A stretch of 36,375 nt of DNA, taken from DAITAZ01 sp036824045 (GTDB lineage: Bacteria; Pseudomonadota; Gammaproteobacteria; Burkholderiales; Rhodocyclaceae). Both the position numbers and the translations under genes were made by a program. The notes beneath the pieces were generated by a model. The model was given only the letters and a program-made list of their open reading frames with translations, had not been told where the DNA came from and did no database searches. The DNA lies in assembly GCA_036824045.1 (NCBI GenBank), contig DAITAZ010000037.1, positions 1-36,375 on the forward strand, given 5' to 3'. This document shows, piece after piece, positions 1 to 8,205 of the stretch; positions within the stretch are counted from its first letter, which is position 1, and every line of letters starts with the position of its first letter.

Positions 1-1
1 G

Positions 2-196
2 GTGCGGGTGCTCGGCCCCGAGCATCCGCACACCGTTGCCACGCGCGGGTGGATTGAGCATCTGGACAAGCGGATCGGAAGGCCATCGGGGGCCGCCGAC
101 CATGCAGGCACCCACGCGGCACGCCTGAGACGCAACAGCGCCTGCCCCTGCGGTTCCGGCCTGCGCACCAAGCACTGCCACGGGAAGCCAAGCTAG
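2..196 (+). CDS. C-terminal end of a TPR/SEC-C motif protein (5' truncated by window)
   Basis: The reading frame is open from the window edge, so the true start lies outside and only about 64 residues are visible. The first residues (LGPEHPHTVATR) match the end of a kinesin-light-chain-type tetratricopeptide repeat. The last 20 or so contain a SEC-C zinc-binding motif of the form CPCGSG...KHCHG, with Cys, Cys, Cys and His as presumed ligands. SEC-C motifs end SecA and many unrelated proteins, so they do not fix a function. With a TPR before it, a protein-interaction role is the most that can be inferred. The motif identification is good; the overall protein is unknown. Confidence 0.6.
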   Translation: MRVLGPEHPHTVATRGWIEHLDKRIGRPSGAADHAGTHAARLRRNSACPCGSGLRTKHCHGKPS

Positions 197-276
197 GCGC
201 CGGGCAGGCAAACGGGCCGCAGCGCGTTGCGCACCCAACCTCCACCCCGCGCACCCGTTTTCCGCCGCGGCGCCCC

Positions 277-1068
277 TCACCACATCTTGATGCAGGGGCC
301 TTTGAACAGGACCGGGCCGGTGGGTTGGCCGGTGGGGGAGCCGCCGACGGGTTCGAGGCTCATGGCGAGGGCGGGGATGGGGGCGAGGGTGTCGTCGGCG
401 TTGGCACCCACGGGCAGGGTGAGGATGCGGGGTTCGCCGCGGGGGGCGTCGCTGCTCATGCCGGCGATGACGCCCAGGGAGCGCACCTGGCCGTCGGCGC
501 TGACGGCCCAGAGCTGGAGGGCGCCTTCGCCCTGGGCGGGGAGGCTGCGGGGGTCCGCCACCTTGATCCACAGTTGCTGCGACTGCCGGCCCATGCCCAC
601 CAGCACGGCGGGCTTGTCGCCGCCGGGGGCGCTGAGGGTGGCGATGTAGGCGGGGTTGAGGCCGCTCTGGCGCAGGGGGGTGCCGAGGTCCGCCCGGGGG
701 GCGGGCAGGGGCATTTGCAGTTGCGCGAGGGTGACGGCCAGGGCGAGGGCGCAGGTGCCGGCGCCCAGGGCGAGACTGCGCCAGAGGGCGAGGCTGGACC
801 ACAGGCTTGCCCTGGCGGGCTGGTCGTGCCCGAGCTGGCGGGCGATGCGGGCCCAGACGCGCTCGGCGGGGGGCTGGGCGGGGAGGGCTTGGGCCAGGGG
901 GGTGAGGCGGGCCTCCCACTGGCGGATGGCCTGCTGCAGCCGCCGATCGCTGGCGGCGAGGCGGACCAGCCGCTGCCGGGCGCCGCCGCGCAGGGTGCCC
1001 AGCACGTATTCGGCAGCCAGGGCTTCGATCAGCCGGTCCCCGCCGCGGGGCAGGAAAGGTATGCGCAT
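277..1068 (-). CDS. RskA-like anti-sigma factor, single-pass membrane protein
   Basis: A 263-residue protein. The N-terminal part (about 1-80, with AAEYVLGTL and a W-x-x-R-L segment) resembles the cytoplasmic anti-sigma domain of RskA/ChrR-type regulators. One hydrophobic helix follows at about 92-112. The periplasmic C-terminal half has the RskA features of a QLW-x-K core and an EPVGGSPTGQPTGPVLFKG-like ending. It should hold the adjacent ECF sigma factor inactive at the inner membrane until a signal triggers release. The start was chosen at MRIPF because GGAG lies about 8 nt upstream; an upstream in-frame codon would overlap the sigma gene. It lies 26 nt downstream of the sigma gene, so the two are almost certainly one operon. 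The signal sensed cannot be read from the sequence. Confidence 0.85.
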   Translation of the reverse strand: MRIPFLPRGGDRLIEALAAEYVLGTLRGGARQRLVRLAASDRRLQQAIRQWEARLTPLAQALPAQPPAERVWARIARQLGHDQPARASLWSSLALWRSLALGAGTCALALAVTLAQLQMPLPAPRADLGTPLRQSGLNPAYIATLSAPGGDKPAVLVGMGRQSQQLWIKVADPRSLPAQGEGALQLWAVSADGQVRSLGVIAGMSSDAPRGEPRILTLPVGANADDTLAPIPALAMSLEPVGGSPTGQPTGPVLFKGPCIKMW

Positions 1069-1094
1069 GGTCGGTCTCCGTGGGCGCGTGGCCC

Positions 1095-1658
1095 TTACTG
1101 CTGTTGCCCCAGGCATTGGCGCAGGCGCTCGACGCCGCGTCGCACCCAGGATTTCACCGTGCCCAGGGGCTGGCCCACCTGCCGCGCCAGTTCCCCGTGG
1201 GAGAGCCCGTCGTAGTAGGCCAGGAGCAGGGCCTGGCGCTGGTTCTGCTCGAGCCGGGCGAGGCAGTCGCGCAGGGCCCCGGCTTCCCGGTGCGCGGCCA
1301 GGCTGTCCAGGGGGCCGGGCTCCCGGCTGGGCAGGCTGGCCGTCAGGTGGCCGTCTTCGTCCGGCTCTTCCAGACGGGGGCGGCGCAGCCAGTCCAGGCA
1401 GCGGTTGCGCACGATGCTGACCATCCAGGTGCCGGGGGCGCTCAGGGCGGCCTGGTAGCTGCCGGCGCTGCGCCAGATGGAGACGAAGCTCTCCTGGAGC
1501 ACTTCCTCGGCCCAGTCGGCCCGGCGCAGCATGCGCAGGGCGATGGCGTACAGCCGGCCGCTGCTCTGGCGGTAGAGCCGGGCGAAGGCCTGCTGGTCGC
1601 CCAGGGCGGTGGCGGCCAGCAGGCGGGCCAGCTCGTCGTTGTCGGGTTCTCGGGCGAT
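1095..1658 (-). CDS. ECF-type RNA polymerase sigma factor, apparent ATC start codon
   Basis: About 187 residues with the two ECF domains. Sigma2 begins with an ELARLLAATALGDQQAF segment and includes LRMLRRADWAEEVLQESF and a W-x-x-R-N-R-C-L-D-W-L-R-R stretch. Sigma4 has ALLLAYYDGLSHGELA followed by LGTVKSWVRRG, the recognition helix for the -35 element. The first in-frame ATG (1532-1530) would delete conserved region 2.1. Upstream of it the frame stays open to a TAA at 1667-1665 with no ATG, GTG or TTG. A strong GGAGG lies 9 nt before an ATC codon at 1658-1656, and the protein from that ATC has the normal N-terminus of the family. I therefore place the start at ATC; a sequence error or a start-codon mutation are the alternatives. 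It is co-transcribed with the anti-sigma gene. Confidence 0.8.
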   Translation of the reverse strand: MAREPDNDELARLLAATALGDQQAFARLYRQSSGRLYAIALRMLRRADWAEEVLQESFVSIWRSAGSYQAALSAPGTWMVSIVRNRCLDWLRRPRLEEPDEDGHLTASLPSREPGPLDSLAAHREAGALRDCLARLEQNQRQALLLAYYDGLSHGELARQVGQPLGTVKSWVRRGVERLRQCLGQQQ

Positions 1659-1664
1659 GGCGGC

Positions 1665-1672
1665 TTACCTCC
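1665..1672 (-). promoter_or_regulatory. Strong Shine-Dalgarno (GGAGGTAA) of the ECF sigma gene
   Basis: On the minus strand GGAGGTAA is followed, 9 nt after GGAGG, by ATC. Its TAA is also the in-frame stop that closes the sigma reading frame upstream. The site therefore decides the start: initiation must happen between this stop and the first conserved sigma residues, where ATC is the only near-cognate codon at proper spacing. Confidence 0.6.
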
Positions 1673-1781
1673 GGACTCAGTCACTGATACGGGCGCCGGG
1701 GCCCGCTGGATGCATGGGAAGGTAGCACAGCCGGTGGCCGGGGCGCGCGCTCTTGCCCGGCGCGGTTTCGCCCTCATCTAT

Positions 1782-1793
1782 GGGCAATTGCCC
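1782..1793. promoter_or_regulatory. Perfect 12-bp palindrome upstream of the pirin gene
   Basis: GGGCAATTGCCC is a perfect palindrome 28 nt before the pirin start codon and just upstream of its AGGAGA ribosome-binding site. Its position suits an operator or a small 5'-UTR hairpin. No regulator gene adjoins it, and assignment to a family is not possible from one copy. Confidence 0.3.
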
Positions 1794-1821
1794 GAGCCGG
1801 GCGCCCCAACAGGAGAGACCG

Positions 1822-2694
1822 ATGACCCGACCCGCCAGCCCCGTTCTCCAGTCCCCCCGCCCGGTGGAACACCTGGTGGCCGGCGTGCAGACCGCCGATG
1901 GCGCCGGGGTGCGCCTGACCCGGGTGCTGACCCAGCCCCTGCAGCGGCGGCTGGACCCGTACCTGATGCTGGACGCGTTCCGCTCCGACAACCCGGACGA
2001 CTACATTGGCGGCTTTCCCGATCATCCCCACCGGGGCTTCGAGACCATCACCTACATGATCGCCGGCCGCATGCGCCACCAGGACAGCAGCGGCGGCGCC
2101 GGTCTGCTGGAAAACGGCGGCGTGCAGTGGATGGTGGCCGGGCGGGGGGTGATCCACTCCGAACTGCCGGAGCAGGAGGACGGCCTCATGGAAGGCTTCC
2201 AGCTCTGGCTCAACCTGCCGGCGCGGGACAAGATGGCCGCCCCCTGGTACCGGGACATCCCGGCCGCCCAGGTGCCGGAATTCACCACCGCCGGGGGCGT
2301 GGCGGTGCGCGTCATCGCCGGGCGAAGCCACGGGGTGGCGGGCGCCGTGGAACGGCCGCTGACCGAGCCCCTGTACCTGGACATCCATCTGCCGGCGGGC
2401 GGGCGCTTCAGCCAGCCCCTGGCGGCCACCCACAACGCTTTCCTCTACGTCTACCGGGGCCAGGTGGAGGTGGCCGGTACGGCGGTGGGGGCGCAGCGCA
2501 TGGCGGTGCTGGCCAACGCGCCGGGGAGCGACGGGGTGAGCCTGGCCGCGCCCGGGGGCCCGGCGCGGGTGCTGCTGATTGCCGGCCGGCCCCTGGGCGA
2601 GCCCATCGTGCAGCACGGGCCCTTCGTGATGAACACGCGGGAGGAAATCTACCAGGCGGTGGAGGACTACCAGGCCGGGCGCTTCGCCCCCTGA
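1822..2694 (+). CDS. Pirin family protein
   Basis: A 290-residue bicupin. The N-terminal cupin has the full pirin metal site: HPHRGFET (His68, His70) and, further on, GVIHSE (His112, Glu114). This matches the iron ligands of human pirin and the quercetinase-active YhaK/YhhW types. The C-terminal cupin (about 165-285) has the HNAFLYVYRG strand typical of the family. The start is the ATG preceded by AGGAGA at 8 nt spacing. Bacterial pirins are cytoplasmic, non-haem iron proteins, some with quercetin 2,3-dioxygenase activity; the physiological substrate is usually unknown. The gene stands alone, with a hairpin downstream separating it from the cyanase gene. Confidence 0.92.
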   Translation: MTRPASPVLQSPRPVEHLVAGVQTADGAGVRLTRVLTQPLQRRLDPYLMLDAFRSDNPDDYIGGFPDHPHRGFETITYMIAGRMRHQDSSGGAGLLENGGVQWMVAGRGVIHSELPEQEDGLMEGFQLWLNLPARDKMAAPWYRDIPAAQVPEFTTAGGVAVRVIAGRSHGVAGAVERPLTEPLYLDIHLPAGGRFSQPLAATHNAFLYVYRGQVEVAGTAVGAQRMAVLANAPGSDGVSLAAPGGPARVLLIAGRPLGEPIVQHGPFVMNTREEIYQAVEDYQAGRFAP

Positions 2695-2713
2695 TGGGCG
2701 CCCCCGTGGTGCG

Positions 2714-2736
2714 CCGGGCACCGGGGCGGTGCCCGG
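2714..2736. terminator. Strong GC hairpin after the pirin gene
   Basis: CCGGGCACC pairs perfectly with GGTGCCCGG around a 5-nt GGGGC loop, 19 nt after the pirin stop. There is no T run after it, so it would be an atypical intrinsic terminator or an mRNA 3' stabiliser. Confidence 0.4.
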
Positions 2737-2853
2737 CCGGCGGACGGATGCCGGCGCCACCCCGGGAAACGGCCGTGGCCGCGGGTGACACGCTTCTTGC
2801 TACGGCAGGGCCGAGGGCCATGGGGCCCGCCAACCCTGCAAGAGGAGTGTGTC

Positions 2854-3297
2854 GTGAATCGACTGGACGTGACGGAAAAGATCGTCGCCACCAAGGTGGC
2901 CCAGGGCATCAAATGGGCTGACGTGGCGGCCAAGGTGGGCCTGAGCAAGGAGTGGGTGACCGCCGCCTGCCTGGGCCAGATGACCCTGAGCGCCGAGCAG
3001 GCCGCCGTGGTGGGCGCCTGCTTCGGGCTGAGCGAGGCGGAGCAGCGCTGGCTCACCGTGGTGCCCTACAAGGGTTCGCTGCCCACCGCCGTGCCCACCG
3101 ACCCGCTCATCTACCGCTTCTACGAGCTGGTCAACGTCTATGGCGCCACCTTCAAGGAATTGATCCACGAGGAATTCGGCGACGGCATCATGAGCGCCAT
3201 CGATTTCCACATGAACCTGACCCGGGAGCCCGACCCCAAGGGCGACCGGGTGCACATCACCATGTCCGGCAAGTTCCTGCCCTACAAGACCTACTGA
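2854..3297 (+). CDS. cynS: Cyanate hydratase (cyanase)
   Basis: A 147-residue protein of normal cyanase length. The N-terminal helix-turn-helix-like half (about 1-75) precedes the catalytic half, which carries all three active-site residues: Arg88 and Glu91 in LIYRFYELVNVYG and Ser114 in GDGIMSAIDF. The ending LPYKTY corresponds to the family's LPTKPF. The enzyme is a cytoplasmic decamer that converts cyanate and bicarbonate to carbamate and CO2, so yielding ammonia. The start is a GTG preceded by AGAGGAG at 6 nt; an upstream ATG gives an N-terminal extension absent from the family. The usual partners (cynR, cynT, a cyanate transporter) are not adjacent. Its stop codon overlaps the end of the convergent dehydrogenase gene by 7 bp. 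Confidence 0.95.
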   Translation: MNRLDVTEKIVATKVAQGIKWADVAAKVGLSKEWVTAACLGQMTLSAEQAAVVGACFGLSEAEQRWLTVVPYKGSLPTAVPTDPLIYRFYELVNVYGATFKELIHEEFGDGIMSAIDFHMNLTREPDPKGDRVHITMSGKFLPYKTY

Positions 3298-6077
3298 AGC
3301 CCGCAACCCGGCGCCTGCTCCATGCCGCGGCTGGCGAGTTCGAGCAGCCAGGCGATGGAGTGATAGGGCGTGCCGGTTTCGGCGGTGAGGCCCAGCTCGC
3401 AGGTGCGGTTGGAGGACACGCCGCAGGCGCAACCCTCCGGTACCGCGGCGTGAATGTGGCGCAGGGCATGGGCGTTGAGTTCCGGCACCACGAAGCCCCG
3501 GTCGCCGCCGAAGCCGCAGCATTTGACTTCCGCCGGGGCGATCACCGTTTCGGCGCAGGCGGCCGTCAGCCGCTGCAGGGCGGCCTCTTCGCCCTGGCGG
3601 CGGGCGCTGCAGTTGAGGTGCAGGGCCACCGGGCCGGGTTGTCTTTCCAGCCGCAGGCGCGGGAGCAGGGCCGCTTCGGCGAATTCGGGAAAGTCCAGCA
3701 CCCGCAGCCGGCCCGCCAGCCGCGCTTTCATGCGGGCGCTGCAGGGGCTGGCGTCCAGCACCACGGGCAGGCGGCCGGCATCGCTGGCCGCCCACAGGGC
3801 AGCTTCCAGCCGGGCGGCGGTGGCGTCCGCCTCGGCCGTCAGGCCCTTGCTGGCCTGGGCCTGGCCGCAGCACAGGCCGGCGTAGCCCTCCGGCAGCCGG
3901 GGCGCGTAACCCGCCCGGCGCAGCAGGGTGAGCACGATCTCCGGCAGGCTGGGGCCGGCCTCCGTCGGGCCGAAAATGCGGCCGCCACAGGTGGGGAAGT
4001 ACACCACCGGGTCCCCCGCCAGCGGGGCCGGGCCGATGGCCGGGGCCCGGGCGGGGCGGGGCATGTGGCGCCGCCAGGCGCCCCGGCTCAGGCTGGCCAG
4101 GGCTTGGTCGCCGAGGATTCCGGCTAGTGCGTGACCCACCGCCAGCCCGGCGCGGGCGGCGCTGGCCACCACGCCGAAGTGCTCGCCCACCCGCCGGCCC
4201 ACGGCGTGGGCGAGGGCGCCCTGCTGTTGCCCGCGCAGGCTGCGGATCAGCTCGCCGGTGTCGATGCCCACCGGACAGGTGGTGGAGCACAGGCCGCAGC
4301 CGGCGCAGGTGTCCAGCCCCATGTAGGGGTAGCCCTGGGCCAGGGCGCCCGGGGCTTCGCCCGCCCGCTGGCGGCGGGCAAGCTCCCGCCAGCCGGTGAT
4401 GCGCTGCCGGGGCGAGAGGGTGAGCTGGTGCGAGGGGCACTGGGGCTCGCAGAAGCCGCATTCGATGCACTTGTCCACCACCGGGTGGGCGGCGGGCAGG
4501 GGCTTGAGGTGGGCCAGGTGCGCGGCCGGGTCGTCGTTGATGATGACTCCCGGGTTGAGCCGGCCTTCCGGATCGAACAGGGTCTTGATCCGGCGCATCA
4601 GGGCCGTGGCCTCCCGGCCCCACTCCAGTTCGACAAAGGGGGCCATGTTGCGGCCGGTGCCATGCTCGGCCTTGAGCGAGCCCTGGTACTTGCCCGCCAC
4701 CAGTTGCGCCACCTCGTCCATGAAGCGGCCGTAGCGTTCCACTTCCGCGGCGCTGCCGAAGTCCTGGGTGAACACGAAGTGCAGGTTGCCCTCCAGGGCG
4801 TGGCCGAAAATGATGGCCTCCCGGTAGCCGTGGCGGGCGAGCAGGGCTTGCAGGTCCAGGGTGGCGTCGGCCAGGTGTTCAAGGGGGAAGGCCACGTCCT
4901 CGATGATCACCGTGGTGCCGGTCTGGCGCACCGCGCCGACACTGGGGAAGGTGCCCTTGCGCACGTTCCACAGGGTTTCGCACTCCGCGGGGTCGGTGGA
5001 AAAGGCCGCCGGCTCCACCAGCGGGAAGCGGGCCAGCCCGCCCAGCACCGTCGCCTGGTGGGCGGCCAGGCGCTCCGGGCTTTCGGCCCGCACCTCGATC
5101 AGCAAGGCGGCGGCGCCGTCGCCCAGGGCGCGGATGGCGGGCGGCAGGCCGGGCTTGGATTGCACCGAGCGCAGGCTGGCCCGGTCCAGCAGCTCCACCG
5201 CCGACACGGGCAGGGGCTTGAGCGCGATGACCGCTTCGCAGGCGCTGCGGATGTCCGGAAAGAACACCAGGCTGCTGGCCTTGTGGGCGTGCTCGGGCAC
5301 GGTGCGCAGGCGGATGCGGGAGATGAAGCCCAGGGTGCCTTCCGAGCCGATCATCAGGTGCGCCAGGATGTCCACCGGGTCGTGGTAATCCACCAGGGCG
5401 TTGAGGCTGTAGCCGGTGGTGTTCTTGATCTTGTACTTGCGGCGGATGAGGGCGGCCAGCGCTTCGTCGTGGCGGGTGGCTTCGCCCATTTCGCGCAGGG
5501 CGTCGAGCAGCGGGCCGTGGGTCTGGCGGAAGGTGGCGACGCTGGCCGGGTCTTCGCTGTCGAGCACGCTGCCATCGGCCAGCAGCACGCGCAGGCCCGC
5601 CAGGGTCTGGTAGCTGTTCTGGGCGGTGCCGCAGCACATGCCCGAAGCGTTGTTGGCGGCAATGCCGCCCACCTTGCAGGTGTTGATGGAGGCCGGGTCC
5701 GGCCCGATCTTGAGCCCCAGCGGGGCGAGCCGGCGATTGACCTCGCCGCCGATGATGCCCGGGCCCAGGCGCACGCTGGTCTGGTCGGGGGCGATTTCGC
5801 AGGTGGCGAAGCCTTCGCCGATCAGCACCAGGATGCCGTCGCTGATGGCCTGGCCGGACAGGCTGGTGCCGGCGGCGCGGAAGGTGAGCGGCAGGGCGAA
5901 CTGGCGGGCCACGGCCAGCACGTGCTGCACCTGGGCTTCGTTCTCCACCACCGCCACCACCCGGGGAACCAGGCGGTAGAAGCTGGCATCGGTGCCATAG
6001 GCCAGGCGGCGCAGGGCGTCGGTGATGATCTGGCGGGCGGGCAGCGCCTGGGCCAGGGCCGTGGTCAGTGCGTCCAT
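3291..6077 (-). CDS. FAD/Fe-S D-lactate dehydrogenase (Dld-II type)
   Basis: A 928-residue two-part protein. The N-terminal half is a VAO/GlcD-type FAD domain: RAAGTSLSGQ near residue 68, then NNASGMCCGT and a LMIGSEGTLGFI loop. The C-terminal half has two ferredoxin-type clusters, CIECGFCEPQCPS (near 532) and CAGCGLCSTTCPVG (near 590). Two cysteine-rich CCG domains follow (CCGQAQ and CCGFGGDRGF), as in LldE/GlpC. This architecture matches the large D-2-hydroxyacid dehydrogenases (Shewanella Dld-II, yeast Dld with Fe-S tail) that oxidise D-lactate to pyruvate and pass electrons to the quinone pool. It is the last gene of the lld operon, 4 nt after lldF. A related D-2-hydroxyacid substrate such as 2-hydroxyglutarate cannot be excluded, but the lldEGF context favours D-lactate. 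Confidence 0.9.
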   Translation of the reverse strand: MDALTTALAQALPARQIITDALRRLAYGTDASFYRLVPRVVAVVENEAQVQHVLAVARQFALPLTFRAAGTSLSGQAISDGILVLIGEGFATCEIAPDQTSVRLGPGIIGGEVNRRLAPLGLKIGPDPASINTCKVGGIAANNASGMCCGTAQNSYQTLAGLRVLLADGSVLDSEDPASVATFRQTHGPLLDALREMGEATRHDEALAALIRRKYKIKNTTGYSLNALVDYHDPVDILAHLMIGSEGTLGFISRIRLRTVPEHAHKASSLVFFPDIRSACEAVIALKPLPVSAVELLDRASLRSVQSKPGLPPAIRALGDGAAALLIEVRAESPERLAAHQATVLGGLARFPLVEPAAFSTDPAECETLWNVRKGTFPSVGAVRQTGTTVIIEDVAFPLEHLADATLDLQALLARHGYREAIIFGHALEGNLHFVFTQDFGSAAEVERYGRFMDEVAQLVAGKYQGSLKAEHGTGRNMAPFVELEWGREATALMRRIKTLFDPEGRLNPGVIINDDPAAHLAHLKPLPAAHPVVDKCIECGFCEPQCPSHQLTLSPRQRITGWRELARRQRAGEAPGALAQGYPYMGLDTCAGCGLCSTTCPVGIDTGELIRSLRGQQQGALAHAVGRRVGEHFGVVASAARAGLAVGHALAGILGDQALASLSRGAWRRHMPRPARAPAIGPAPLAGDPVVYFPTCGGRIFGPTEAGPSLPEIVLTLLRRAGYAPRLPEGYAGLCCGQAQASKGLTAEADATAARLEAALWAASDAGRLPVVLDASPCSARMKARLAGRLRVLDFPEFAEAALLPRLRLERQPGPVALHLNCSARRQGEEAALQRLTAACAETVIAPAEVKCCGFGGDRGFVVPELNAHALRHIHAAVPEGCACGVSSNRTCELGLTAETGTPYHSIAWLLELASRGMEQAPGCGLQ

Positions 6078-6081
6078 CGCC

Positions 6082-7536
6082 TCAGCTCCGCCCCTGCCGG
6101 GCCTGATGGGCCGCCACCCGCTCGTGCAGGCTTCGCCGGGCCGGAATCAGCGGTGTGCGGTGGCGGGTCCAGCCCATCTGCTGGCGGGGGGTCAGGGCGC
6201 GGAAGCGGGTGGCCAGCCAGCGGAAGATGCGGTGCACCGCCGGCCGGGCGTAGGTGCCGGTCCAGAAGCGCCACACCAGGGTCTCGCCCAGGGTACGGGC
6301 GGCGCCCTGGCCCTGGAGGGGATGGGCCACGGCCTGGTCCGGGTCCCGCCGGGCCTCGGTGCGCAGGCGGATGAGCAGCTGCGGGATGGGGATGCGCACC
6401 GGGCAGACGTCGGCACAGGCGCCGCACAGGCTGGAGGCGGTGGGCAGCTCGTGGGCGGCCTTGAGCCCCAGCAGGTGGGGTGAGACGATCTTGCCGATGG
6501 GGCCCGGGTACACGGTGCCGTAGGCGTGGCCGCCGATGCGGGCATAGACCGGGCAGTGGTTCATGCAGGCGCCGCAGCGGATGCACTGGAGCGTGGCGCG
6601 CAGTTCTTCATCCGCGTAAGCCTGGGTGCGGCCGTTGTCCAGCAGCACCAGGTGCACCTGGCGGGGGCCGTCCAGCTCGCCGGGGCGGCGCGGGCCGGAG
6701 ATGAGGTTGAAGTAGGTGGTGACGGCCTGGCCGGTGGCGGAGCGGGTGAGCAGGCTGGCCAGGGGGAAGACATGCTCCAGTTTTTCCACCACCTTCTCGA
6801 TGCCCATGATGGCGATGTGGGTGTCGGGCACGGTGGTGGAGAGGCGACCGTTGCCTTCGTTTTCCACCAGCCACAGGGTGCCGGTCTCGGCAATGGCGAA
6901 ATTGACGCCGGAGAGCCCGATGTCCGCCTCGGCGAACATGCGGCGCAGGGTCTTGCGGCCGATCTGGATCAGGCTGTCCACGTCCTCGGTGTAGGGGGTG
7001 TCCGGGATCTCCTTGTGGAACAGCTCGGCGATGTCGCCCTTGGTCTTGTGGATGGCGGGCATGACGATGTGGGAGGGCTTTTCGTGGGCGAGCTGCACCA
7101 CGTATTCGCCCATGTCGCTTTCCACGCAGGTGATGCCCCGCTCGGCGAGGTAATCGTTGAGTTCGATCTCCTCGCTGGCCATCGACTTGCCCTTGATCAC
7201 CCGCTTCGCCCCCCGCGCCTGGGCGATGCCGTGGATGATCCGGTTGGCTTCTTCCGCCGTGGCCGCCCAGTGGACCTGGATGCCATTGACGGTGAGCTGC
7301 GCCTCCAGCCGTTCCAGCAGCTCCGGCAGATGGGCCAGGGCGTGGCGGCGGATGGCGGCGCCCAGATCGCGCAGGCCTTCCAGTTCCTCCGGGTCGGGGA
7401 ACTGGGCCAGCCGCTTGCCGCGCAGGAAGTCCATGGCGCTACGGAAGTTCTGGCGCAGCTTGGCATCTTCCAGCGCCGCCCGGGAGCGGGCCTTGAAGTC
7501 GCCGGGGGCGACAAAGTGCAGGGTTTGCTCGCTCAT
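6082..7536 (-). CDS. lldF: L-lactate utilisation iron-sulfur protein LldF/LutB
   Basis: A 484-residue protein with the LUD domain in its first 300 residues (KGKSMASEEIELN, ETGTLWLVENEGNGR, GIEKVVEKLEHV). Two [4Fe-4S] motifs follow: CIRCGACMNHCPVY near residue 319 and CGACADVCPVRIPIP near 370. It is the electron-transferring subunit of the LldEFG (LutABC) complex, which oxidises L-lactate to pyruvate at the cytoplasmic face of the membrane. Its ATG follows the TGA of lldG with no gap, so translation is probably coupled. All cluster cysteines are present and the length is normal. Confidence 0.95.
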   Translation of the reverse strand: MSEQTLHFVAPGDFKARSRAALEDAKLRQNFRSAMDFLRGKRLAQFPDPEELEGLRDLGAAIRRHALAHLPELLERLEAQLTVNGIQVHWAATAEEANRIIHGIAQARGAKRVIKGKSMASEEIELNDYLAERGITCVESDMGEYVVQLAHEKPSHIVMPAIHKTKGDIAELFHKEIPDTPYTEDVDSLIQIGRKTLRRMFAEADIGLSGVNFAIAETGTLWLVENEGNGRLSTTVPDTHIAIMGIEKVVEKLEHVFPLASLLTRSATGQAVTTYFNLISGPRRPGELDGPRQVHLVLLDNGRTQAYADEELRATLQCIRCGACMNHCPVYARIGGHAYGTVYPGPIGKIVSPHLLGLKAAHELPTASSLCGACADVCPVRIPIPQLLIRLRTEARRDPDQAVAHPLQGQGAARTLGETLVWRFWTGTYARPAVHRIFRWLATRFRALTPRQQMGWTRHRTPLIPARRSLHERVAAHQARQGRS

Positions 7537-8205
7537 TCAGGCCTCCTTGGCCACGATCACCACCAGCATGGCGCGGGGCCCGTGGGCGCCGTAGGCCAGC
7601 ACTTGCTGGATGTCCGCCGTCTTGGACGGGCCGGACACCATGATCAGGTTGGTGGGCAGATTGCCGGCCCAGCCCTCCGCCTGGCTGGCGGCGTACAGGT
7701 CGGCGTGGATGCGGCGGGCGTCGATCAGCGCCACGTGCAGGTGAGGCACCAGGGAGAGGGTGCGGGGCTGGGCGGGGGAGCTCTTCAGGACCAGGGTGCC
7801 GGTGGCGGCGATGGCGCAGTCGGCAACGGTGAAGCCGGCGTCGGTGGCGTCGAAGAGCGTATCGCGCAGGTCTTCGTAGGGCTGGTCGAAGGGCCGGGCG
7901 TGCACGGCCGGGGCACGCCGCCCCAGTTCGGCCGCGAGCAGGGTGGCTTCGGTGCCGTCACCGGGCAGCAGCAGGCGGGTGACGCCCGCCTGGAGCAGAT
8001 GTTCGGCCACCTGTATTGCCCAGTTGGCGGGCGTGGCCCGCAGCACCTGGGCGTGGGCGGCTTCCAGCAGCGTCTGCAGGCGCTGGGCGCGAGTGGCCGG
8101 GTCGTCGCCGGTTTGGGCGTACCAGGCACCCACCTGGGGGGCGGCGGGGCGGGCATCGCCGCGGGCGGCGCGGAGCCGGGCCAGGATCTGGGCGCGGGCG
8201 CTCAT
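7537..8205 (-). CDS. lldG: L-lactate utilisation protein LldG/LutC
   Basis: A 222-residue LUD-domain protein. It starts MSARAQILARLRAA and carries the family segments DAGFTVADCAIAATGTLVL, LVPHLHVALID and MVSGPSKTADIQ near the C-terminus. LldG is the smallest subunit of the LldEFG L-lactate oxidase and has no Fe-S motif. I chose the ATG at 8205 because the family N-terminus begins there and GGGAGG lies upstream. The frame stays open further upstream into lldE, but that part is shadow sequence. The region before the start contains a short insertion that repeats this gene's own first 16 bases (see the repeat entry). Confidence 0.93.
   Translation of the reverse strand: MSARAQILARLRAARGDARPAAPQVGAWYAQTGDDPATRAQRLQTLLEAAHAQVLRATPANWAIQVAEHLLQAGVTRLLLPGDGTEATLLAAELGRRAPAVHARPFDQPYEDLRDTLFDATDAGFTVADCAIAATGTLVLKSSPAQPRTLSLVPHLHVALIDARRIHADLYAASQAEGWAGNLPTNLIMVSGPSKTADIQQVLAYGAHGPRAMLVVIVAKEA

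Noticed and set aside
325..1215. Long plus-strand frames opposite the sigma/anti-sigma genes
   Set aside because: Their translations are Gly/Ala/Arg-rich without domains and are the complementary-strand shadow of high-GC codons.
1686..1714. TGCATCC...CGTATC as an autoregulatory ECF promoter upstream of the sigma gene
   Set aside because: Spacing is plausible, but I cannot match it to a known ECF group consensus and there is only one copy to compare.
4131..6374. A 747-codon plus-strand frame opposite the dehydrogenase
   Set aside because: No start context and no domain; composition is typical of an antisense shadow of a GC-rich gene.
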